Positions 1-5,590 of a stretch of 5,590 bases of DNA are shown here, in pieces (position 1 is the first letter of the stretch; each line of letters begins with the position of its first letter). Made by a program: the position numbers and the translations under genes. Origin of the DNA: Tepidiphilus sp. (lineage in GTDB: Bacteria; Pseudomonadota; Gammaproteobacteria; Burkholderiales; Rhodocyclaceae); NCBI GenBank assembly GCA_028684345.1, contig JAQUGB010000043.1:1-5590 (forward strand). The letters are read 5' to 3'. The notes under the pieces are model-generated. The model did not search any database, was not told the origin of the DNA, and saw only the letters and a program-made list of their open reading frames with translations.

Positions 1-430
<430 letters not shown>

Positions 431-461
431 GATACCGACGTCCGGGAATGACGAAAGCGCG

Positions 462-467
462 ATTCTA
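462..467 (-). promoter_or_regulatory. Putative -10 box of the glnS promoter
   Basis: On the minus strand the sequence reads GCTAGAATCGCGC, with TAGAAT matching the sigma-70 -10 consensus TATAAT at five of six positions. It lies about 32 nt before the proposed glnS GTG, which would give a leader of roughly 25 nt. No good TTGACA-like -35 element is seen 16-18 nt further upstream, so this call rests on the -10 box and its position alone. Confidence 0.4.
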
Positions 468-506
468 GCGCGGCCGGGGCCATCGTGGCGCGTTGGGCGT
501 GTCGCG

Positions 507-531
507 GCGGCGGGAACCCGTCCGCTTTTTT
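507..531 (+). terminator. Terminator-like hairpin with T tract, upstream of hrpA
   Basis: On the plus strand GCGGCGGG (507-514) can pair with CCCG-T-CCGC (517-525), with one bulged T at 521 and a tight GAAC-type loop. Six T residues follow directly (526-531). This is the shape of a factor-independent terminator read left to right; the minus strand has no matching T tract, so it would not end glnS transcripts. It would stop rightward read-through or antisense transcription across glnS, or shape a leader if transcription began upstream. The stem is short and bulged and the region is GC-rich, so a chance fold is possible. Confidence 0.3.
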
Positions 532-553
532 CGGGGTCTTTGTTGGGGTAACT

Positions 554-583
554 TTGCCTTTGGTCGCATTTTTGCGGCACAAT
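554..583 (+). promoter_or_regulatory. Putative sigma-70 promoter of hrpA
   Basis: TTGCCT (554-559) resembles the -35 consensus and CACAAT (578-583, within GGCACAATC) the -10 consensus, separated by 18 nt. The surrounding bases are more AT-rich than the flanking genes. Transcription would begin near 590, leaving about 29 nt before the GTG at 619 and only 11 nt before the TTG at 601. The position argues strongly that the hrpA start codon lies to the right of 590. Confidence 0.5.
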
Positions 584-618
584 CACCGATTTTTCCGAGT
601 TTGTCCAACACACTGCCC

Positions 619-3600
619 GTGCTCGTCGAATCTGCTGAATCCTTCCGCGAGGCAGGTCGCCTCGACCTGAGCCGCTGTCTGTCGCAGGACCGCGGGCCGA
701 TTCTTGTGCTCCTCAAGCGCCTGCGCCGGGCCAAGGGTGAGGCGCGCGAGCGGCTTGCGAGCCAGATCGCGCAGCGCCTGGAACGATCCCAGGCAGCTTG
801 GGAGGCGCGCCGCGCCCGCCGTCCCGAAGCTTCCTGCGTGCCCGATCTGCCGGTGAGCGAACGCGCCGCCGAGCTGGAGGCGGCGATCCGCGCGCACCGG
901 GTGGTGATCGTCTGCGGTGAGACCGGTTCGGGCAAGACGACGCAGCTGCCCAAGATCTGCCTCGCCGCCGGGCGCGGCATCGCCGGGCAGATCGCCCACA
1001 CCCAGCCGCGCCGGATCGCCGCGCGCGCCACGGCCGAGCGTATCGCCCAGGAATTGGGTTCCCCTTTGGGGCGGGACGTGGGCTACAAGGTGCGTTTCCA
1101 CGACCGCACCTCGCCCGAGTCGTACATCACCCTGATGACGGACGGCATTTTGCTTGCCGAGACGGCGAGCGATCCGTGGCTGTCGCGCTACGATACCATC
1201 ATCATCGACGAGGCGCACGAGCGCAGCCTCAACATCGATTTTCTGCTCGGCTATCTGCACCGCCTGCTCGCGCGTCGCGAGGATCTGAAGGTGGTGATCA
1301 CTTCGGCGACGATGGACGCCGAGCGCTTTGCGGCGCATTTCGCTCCGGTGGCGGGCGAAGTCCCCATCCTCGAGGTGAGCGGACGGCTCTATCCCATCGA
1401 GATCCGCTACCGCCCGGTCGAGGCGATCGACGGGGAGGAGCTCGCCGCGCTCGAGGGCGAGGAGGGGGGCGGGAAGCACGCGGCGCGTGCCGCTGCCGAG
1501 GAGCGCGATCTCTTCGATGGGATCGTGGCCTGCGTCGAGGAAGCTTGGCGCGAGGGGCCGGGGGACATCCTCGTCTTCTTGCCCGGAGAGCGTGAGATTC
1601 GGGAAACCAAGGAGGCGCTGGAACGCCGGGCGGCGGTGCGCGGCGAGTTCGAGATCCTGCCGCTCTTCGCCCGTCAGTCGGCGCAGGAGCAGGCGCGCGT
1701 CTTCCGGCGCGGGGCCCTGCCGCGGGTGATCTTGGCCACCAACGTGGCCGAGACCTCGCTCACGGTGCCGGGCATCCGCTATGTGATCGATACGGGGCTG
1801 GCGCGGGTCAAGCGCTATTCGCCGCGGCAGAAGGTCGAGCAGCTGCGGGTGGAGCGCATTTCGCAGGCGGCGGCCAACCAGCGCGCCGGGCGCTGCGGCC
1901 GGGTGATGGACGGGGTCTGCTTCCGGCTCTACACGGAAGAGGACTTCGCCGCGCGTGCGGCGCACACCGACCCCGAGATCCTGCGATCTTCGCTCGCCGG
2001 GGTCATCCTGCGCATGCAGGCGCTGAATCTGGGCGAGATCGAGGGTTTTCCTTTTCTCGATCCGCCGGCGCCGCGTGCGGTCGAGGACGGCGTGCGCGAG
2101 CTGGTGGAGCTCTCGGCGCTCGATGCGGCCACCCGTACGCTCACCGAAGTGGGGCGGACGCTGGCGACGCTGCCGCTCGACCCCAAGATCGGGCGTCTGC
2201 TCGTGGCCGGGCGGCAGTACGGGTGCCTGGCCGAGATGCTGGTGCTCGCCGCGGCGCTGTCGGTGCAGGATCCGCGCGAGCGCCCCGCCGAGCAGCTCGC
2301 CCAGGCCGACCAGAAACATGCCCTCTTTCGCGGGCGCGAGCGCGAGGCGCAGTCGGAATTCCATTGGTACCTCAACCTGTGGAAGACTTGGCGCGAGCTC
2401 GAGCGGCACGAGTCGACGAACAAGCAGCGGCAGTGGTGCCGGGCGCATTTCCTTTCCTGGCTGCGCATGCGCGAGTGGCGCGACGTGTGGACCCAGCTGC
2501 ATGCGCTCGTCACCGAACACGGCTGGCGCGAGAACGAGCACCCGGCCGGCTACGAGGCGGTGCATAAGGCGCTCATCGCCGGCCTCGTGCGCCACGTCGG
2601 GTTGAAGCAGGAGGATGCGAGCGGGCCCCAGGCGGGGAGCTATCTCGGCGCCGGCGGCATCCGTTTCTGGATCCATCCTTCTTCGCCGCTTGCCAAGCGA
2701 GGACCGAAGTGGGTGCTCGCCGCCGAACTGGTGGAGACGACGCGCCTCTATGCGCGCTGCGTCGCCCGCATCGAGCCGGCCTGGATCGAGGAAGTGGCGC
2801 CGCACCTCATCCGGCGCCAGTTGGAGGCGCCGCACTGGGCGAAGAGGGCGGGCGAAGTGCGCGCCTGGGAGCGCGGCACCCTCTTCGGCCTGCCGATCTA
2901 CGCGCAGCGCGCTGTGCCTTACCGCGACGTCGATCCCGCCCTGTGCCGCACGCTCTTCATCCGCGAGGCGCTGGTGGCGGGCGAGGTGGAACCGGCTCAG
3001 CTCGCACGCATGAAGTTCCTCCAGCACAACCTGCGCCTCGTCGAGGAGATCGAGCGCCTGGAACAGAAGACGCGCCGGCCCGACGTGCTGGTCGATACTG
3101 CCCTGATCGAAGCCTTCTACGACCATCTGATCCCGCAGGACGTGGTCGATCTGGCGAGTTTCGAGGCCTGGCGCAAGCAGGCCGAACGCGGTGCGCCCAA
3201 GCTGCTCTATCTCACGCGCGAGCAGCTCATGCGGCACGAGGCGGCCGGCGTCACCACCGAGCGCTTCCCTTCCGCCTTCCTTCTCTACGGTCAGCCGCTC
3301 GCACTCGAATACAAGCACGATCCGGCGGCCAACGACGACGGGGTGACGCTGGTGGTGCCGCTTGCCTTGCTCAACCAGGTGCCGGCGGCGCGCTGCGAAT
3401 GGCTGGTGCCGGGGTTGCTGGAAGACAAGGTGCTGCGCTTGCTGAAGACGCTGCCGCAGAAACACCGCCATCGCCTGCAGCCGCTGCCCGAGCAGGCCAA
3501 GGCGTTCTGTGCCGCCGTCGAGGCGGGCGAAATCGCCGCCGACCGGCCGCTGCTCGAAGCCCTGCGCGCCTTCGTCGAAGCGCGCACGCAGCTGCCTACG

Positions 3601-4860
3601 CCCGAGGCGGCGTTCCGTCCCGAAGCGTTGCCGCCTTATTGTTTCATGAACTTCCGCGTCGAGGGGCCCGACGGCCGCATCCTCGCGCAGGGGCGTTCCC
3701 TCGCCGAACTGCGTGCGCGGCTGGGCGAGACGGTGCGTTCGCGCTTTGCCGAGCTAGGGGGATTGCTCGCGGCCAAGGCGGGCGATTCCGGCACGAAAAC
3801 CGCAGGGGCGGGGGAACGCGCTGATTCGTCCGTCCGCGGCGCAGCGGGCCGTGGAGGCGGAGGGAGGGCCGGCACGGCGGCAACGACTGCGATGCGTGAG
3901 CGCGAGGGGCGTAAAGCGCCGTCGTCTTCCGGCGAGGCGGGCGGCAACGGCAGGGACGGCGTATCCGCTTCCGGAGGGAAAGGCGCGGGCGGTTCCGCCG
4001 CCACGTTGTTCGTGGACAAAGCGACCGGCTGGGACTTCGGCACCCTGCCGGAACTCGTCGAGGTGGAGATCGACGGCGTCACCGCCATCGGTTTTCCGGC
4101 GCTGGAGGACGTGGGCGATGGAGTGCGGCTGCGCGCCTGCGACACGGAGGAAGAGGCCGAAGCCATGCACCGGCGCGGCGTGCTGCGCCTGCTGCGTTTC
4201 GCGCTCAAGGAGGCGGTGCGGGCCATCGAGCGCCATCCCGACTGGCGGGCACTCGCCATCGCCTGGATGCCGTATGGCAACGAGGCGGAGCTGCGCGAGG
4301 CGGTGATCGAGGCAAGCCTTGCGCGCGTCTGCCTCGAGGGGGAGCTGCCGCGCGACGCGCAGGCCTTTGCCGCGCGCGTGGCCGCGGGCAAGGAACGCTT
4401 GGTGCTGGTGGCGCAGGAGCTCATGCGCCTGCTCGCGCAGTGGCTCGGCGAGCGCCGTGCGCTCGAAAAACGCTTGGAGACACTGCGCCGGGCGCACCCC
4501 GAGGTCGTCGCCGACGTCGAAGCCCAGCTCGCGGCGCTCTTCCCGCCGCGTTTCCTTGCGACGATTCCCTGGGAACGGCTGCAGCACTACGGGCGCTATC
4601 TCAAGGCGATCGGCGTGCGCCTCGACAAATTGCAGAAAGACCCCGCCCGCGACCGGCGATGGGCTCAATCTTGGCGCCAAGTGGCCGGCCCCTGGGAACG
4701 GGCCTGGCGGGATGCCAAAGGGCGACCTTCGGCCTTTCTCGAGGAATTCCGCTGGTTGCTCGAAGAGCTGCGCGTGGGGCTCTTCGCCCAGGAGCTGAAG
4801 ACGCCGGTGCCGGTGAGCGTCAAGCGGCTGGAGAAGATGTGGCAGGCGGGGGCGCGGTAA
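619..4860 (+). CDS. hrpA: ATP-dependent RNA helicase HrpA (DEAH box)
   Basis: HrpA is a cytoplasmic DEAH/RHA-type RNA helicase, linked in E. coli to fimbrial mRNA processing and to rescue of stalled ribosomes. Numbering from GTG 619 (1413 aa): RecA1 at about 77-254 with Walker A GETGSGKT (100-107), DEAH (197-200) and SAT (229-231); RecA2 at about 255-440 with ATNVAETSLTV (373-383) and motif VI QRAGRCGR (421-428); winged-helix/HA2 region with DPRERP near 551; OB-fold-like segment about 657-724; then the long C-terminal region (DUF3418) found in HrpA but not HrpB, ending in the conserved EELRVGLFAQELKTPVPVS. All catalytic motifs look intact. It is longer than E. coli HrpA (1300 aa), mainly through a Gly/Ala-rich linker at 1052-1128 and a small acidic insert near 270-292. 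The frame is open to a TTG at 493, but that would place the terminator-like hairpin and promoter inside the gene. GTG 619 gives an N-terminus matching E. coli length; TTG 601 or GTG 706 are alternatives. No start has a clear Shine-Dalgarno. Confidence 0.96.
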   Translation: MLVESAESFREAGRLDLSRCLSQDRGPILVLLKRLRRAKGEARERLASQIAQRLERSQAAWEARRARRPEASCVPDLPVSERAAELEAAIRAHRVVIVCGETGSGKTTQLPKICLAAGRGIAGQIAHTQPRRIAARATAERIAQELGSPLGRDVGYKVRFHDRTSPESYITLMTDGILLAETASDPWLSRYDTIIIDEAHERSLNIDFLLGYLHRLLARREDLKVVITSATMDAERFAAHFAPVAGEVPILEVSGRLYPIEIRYRPVEAIDGEELAALEGEEGGGKHAARAAAEERDLFDGIVACVEEAWREGPGDILVFLPGEREIRETKEALERRAAVRGEFEILPLFARQSAQEQARVFRRGALPRVILATNVAETSLTVPGIRYVIDTGLARVKRYSPRQKVEQLRVERISQAAANQRAGRCGRVMDGVCFRLYTEEDFAARAAHTDPEILRSSLAGVILRMQALNLGEIEGFPFLDPPAPRAVEDGVRELVELSALDAATRTLTEVGRTLATLPLDPKIGRLLVAGRQYGCLAEMLVLAAALSVQDPRERPAEQLAQADQKHALFRGREREAQSEFHWYLNLWKTWRELERHESTNKQRQWCRAHFLSWLRMREWRDVWTQLHALVTEHGWRENEHPAGYEAVHKALIAGLVRHVGLKQEDASGPQAGSYLGAGGIRFWIHPSSPLAKRGPKWVLAAELVETTRLYARCVARIEPAWIEEVAPHLIRRQLEAPHWAKRAGEVRAWERGTLFGLPIYAQRAVPYRDVDPALCRTLFIREALVAGEVEPAQLARMKFLQHNLRLVEEIERLEQKTRRPDVLVDTALIEAFYDHLIPQDVVDLASFEAWRKQAERGAPKLLYLTREQLMRHEAAGVTTERFPSAFLLYGQPLALEYKHDPAANDDGVTLVVPLALLNQVPAARCEWLVPGLLEDKVLRLLKTLPQKHRHRLQPLPEQAKAFCAAVEAGEIAADRPLLEALRAFVEARTQLPTPEAAFRPEALPPYCFMNFRVEGPDGRILAQGRSLAELRARLGETVRSRFAELGGLLAAKAGDSGTKTAGAGERADSSVRGAAGRGGGGRAGTAATTAMREREGRKAPSSSGEAGGNGRDGVSASGGKGAGGSAATLFVDKATGWDFGTLPELVEVEIDGVTAIGFPALEDVGDGVRLRACDTEEEAEAMHRRGVLRLLRFALKEAVRAIERHPDWRALAIAWMPYGNEAELREAVIEASLARVCLEGELPRDAQAFAARVAAGKERLVLVAQELMRLLAQWLGERRALEKRLETLRRAHPEVVADVEAQLAALFPPRFLATIPWERLQHYGRYLKAIGVRLDKLQKDPARDRRWAQSWRQVAGPWERAWRDAKGRPSAFLEEFRWLLEELRVGLFAQELKTPVPVSVKRLEKMWQAGAR
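3772..4002 (+). other. Low-complexity Gly/Ala-rich linker coding segment within hrpA
   Basis: These 77 codons (HrpA residues 1052-1128 from GTG 619) encode 22 Gly and 17 Ala, many Ser, Arg, Thr and Glu, and no aromatic residue, Leu or Ile. Conserved HrpA sequence stops just before it, after the GRSLAELRAR segment, and resumes just after it at WDFGTLPE, which matches WSFGQLPE in E. coli HrpA. E. coli has only about a dozen residues between the equivalent points. The segment is in frame without a stop, so it is a probable disordered linker rather than a frameshift. Arg-Gly runs such as GRGGGGRAG resemble RNA-binding disordered tails; that role is inference. Confidence 0.75.
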
Positions 4861-4891
4861 CGTGAGACACCTAAAGGCGATGGATCGTTCG

Positions 4892-4909
4892 ATTGAATTC
4901 AATTATAAT
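4892..4909 (+). promoter_or_regulatory. Nitroreductase promoter -10 box with abutting palindromic operator candidate
   Basis: TATAAT (4904-4909) is a perfect sigma-70 -10 box in an AT-rich island between two GC-rich genes. Immediately upstream is the perfect 12-bp palindrome ATTGAATTCAAT (4892-4903), touching the -10 box, and before it an inverted repeat ATCG-TT-CGAT (4884-4893). No recognisable -35 element occurs 15-19 nt upstream. Transcription would begin near 4916, about 25 nt before the nitroreductase ATG. A dimeric regulator bound at the palindrome would cover the promoter spacer, which fits repression by a MarR- or TetR-type factor. The regulator itself is not in the window, and its family is a guess. 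Confidence 0.6.
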
Positions 4910-4929
4910 AAACCTACGTTTGTATTGCA

Positions 4930-4936
4930 AAGGAAG
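4930..4936 (+). promoter_or_regulatory. Strong ribosome binding site of the nitroreductase gene
   Basis: AAGGAAG, with its GGA core 6 nt before the ATG at 4941, is a good Shine-Dalgarno sequence and fixes that start. It stands out because neither hrpA nor glnS in this window has a comparable site. Confidence 0.8.
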
Positions 4937-4940
4937 CTCG

Positions 4941-5590
4941 ATGAACGTCGAAGAAGCGATCCTCAGCCGCAAGTCGGTGCGCAAATTCTTGCCGACTCCT
5001 GTGCCGCGCGAGACGGTGGAAGCAATCCTGCGCATAGCGCAGCGGGCCCCCAGCGGCAACAACATCCAGCCGTGGAACGTCTACGTCGTTACGGGTGAAG
5101 CGCGCGAGCGGCTGTGCCGCGACGTCTATGAGGCGGCGGAGAAAGAACTCGAGCGGCATCAGGCAGAATACGATTACTACCCCAGCAACTGGTTCGAGCC
5201 CTACGCCACGCGCCGTCGGGTGTGCGGCTACGGCCTCTATTCGGCTCTGGGAATCGACCGGCACGACAAGGCGGCGCGCGAGCGGCAAATGCTGCGAAAT
5301 TACCTTTTCTTCGATGCGCCGGTCGGCATGTTCGTCACCCTCGACCGGCGCCTGAGCACCGGCAGCTATATGGACACCGGCATGTTCATTCAGAACGTCA
5401 TGCTCGCGGCGCGGGCCCACGGCCTGCACACCTGCGCCCAGGCGGCGTTCGCGTGGTATCACGACGTGATCCGACGCCATTTACCGATTCCGCAGGAGGA
5501 GATCGTACTGTGCGGCATCGCGCTCGGTCACGAGGATCCCGATGCGCCGGAGAACGCGTTCATCACCGAGCGCGCCGCACTCGAGGAGTT
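4941..5590 (+). CDS. Nitroreductase-family FMN oxidoreductase (cut by right window edge)
   Basis: A nitroreductase-fold flavoenzyme, expected to be a cytoplasmic FMN-containing homodimer that reduces nitroaromatics, quinones or related acceptors with NAD(P)H. The 216 codons present show the N-terminal FMN-phosphate motif RKSVRKF (10-16; R10, S12 and R14), then APSGNNIQPW (36-45) with P37, S38, G39, N41 and Q43 expected at the flavin. A middle stretch with NWFEPYATRRR (83-93) and YGLYSALGIDR (97-107) follows, then FFDAPVGMFV (123-132), the dimer-interface helix YMDTGMFIQNVMLAARAHGLHTC (143-165) and the C-terminal strand LCGIALGHEDP (190-200). The middle part is typical of the PnbA/NfnB-like subgroup, which includes nitrobenzoate and dinitroaniline reductases. 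The real substrate cannot be told from sequence. No stop is reached; family lengths near 220-230 aa suggest only a few codons are missing. The start is ATG 4941 with a strong ribosome binding site. The gene follows hrpA by 80 bp on the same strand but has its own promoter. Confidence 0.92.
   Translation, partial: MNVEEAILSRKSVRKFLPTPVPRETVEAILRIAQRAPSGNNIQPWNVYVVTGEARERLCRDVYEAAEKELERHQAEYDYYPSNWFEPYATRRRVCGYGLYSALGIDRHDKAARERQMLRNYLFFDAPVGMFVTLDRRLSTGSYMDTGMFIQNVMLAARAHGLHTCAQAAFAWYHDVIRRHLPIPQEEIVLCGIALGHEDPDAPENAFITERAALEE

Noticed and set aside
583..3471. Long minus-strand open frame (962 codons) antisense to hrpA
   Set aside because: The translation is rich in Arg, His, Leu and Gln with no recognisable domain, and it lies wholly opposite a helicase with every motif conserved. 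Long antisense frames are expected in very GC-rich genes.
3772..4002. Frameshift or pseudogene in hrpA at the low-complexity segment
   Set aside because: Conserved HrpA sequence resumes in the same frame on the far side and continues to the normal C-terminus, so this is an in-frame insert.
4861..4890. Intrinsic terminator after hrpA
   Set aside because: No stem followed by a T tract is present between the hrpA stop and the AT-rich promoter; some read-through into the nitroreductase gene is therefore possible.
3754..4902. Minus-strand open frame of 382 codons across the hrpA 3' end
   Set aside because: It has no recognisable protein family and is antisense to conserved HrpA C-terminal sequence. 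Its beginning lies in the nitroreductase promoter, but nothing else supports expression.
4862..5098. Plus-strand open frame of 78 codons over the nitroreductase start
   Set aside because: It runs in a different frame from the well-supported nitroreductase, has no ribosome binding site and encodes no recognisable motif.

Overview
The window is a stretch of GC-rich bacterial chromosome carrying three protein-coding genes and no mobile element, RNA gene or CRISPR array that I can see. High GC, the proteobacterial-type GlnRS and HrpA, and promoter elements of the form TAGAAT and GCACAAT suggest a proteobacterium, most plausibly a betaproteobacterium. That assignment is inference, because no ribosomal RNA or other marker gene is present.

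Layout: positions 1-430 (minus strand) hold the N-terminal 143 codons of glutaminyl-tRNA synthetase (glnS), cut by the left edge. Positions 431-618 are a divergent intergenic region with a -10-like box for glnS, a terminator-like hairpin with a T tract facing right, and a recognisable promoter for the next gene. Positions 619-4860 (plus strand) encode HrpA, a large DEAH-box RNA helicase with every catalytic motif intact; the start codon is uncertain. Positions 4861-4940 form a short AT-rich island with a perfect TATAAT and an abutting 12-bp perfect palindrome. From 4941 to the right edge runs a nitroreductase-family flavoprotein gene, cut a few codons before its expected end.

The genes do not form an obvious pathway. 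glnS and hrpA both concern RNA and translation and diverge from a shared intergenic region. The nitroreductase has its own promoter and probable operator, so it looks independently regulated rather than part of an hrpA operon. I found no convincing new biological system. The items most worth a second look are the operator-like palindrome before the nitroreductase, a 77-residue Gly/Ala-rich low-complexity linker inside the HrpA C-terminal region, and the hairpin upstream of hrpA, which bears on its true start.
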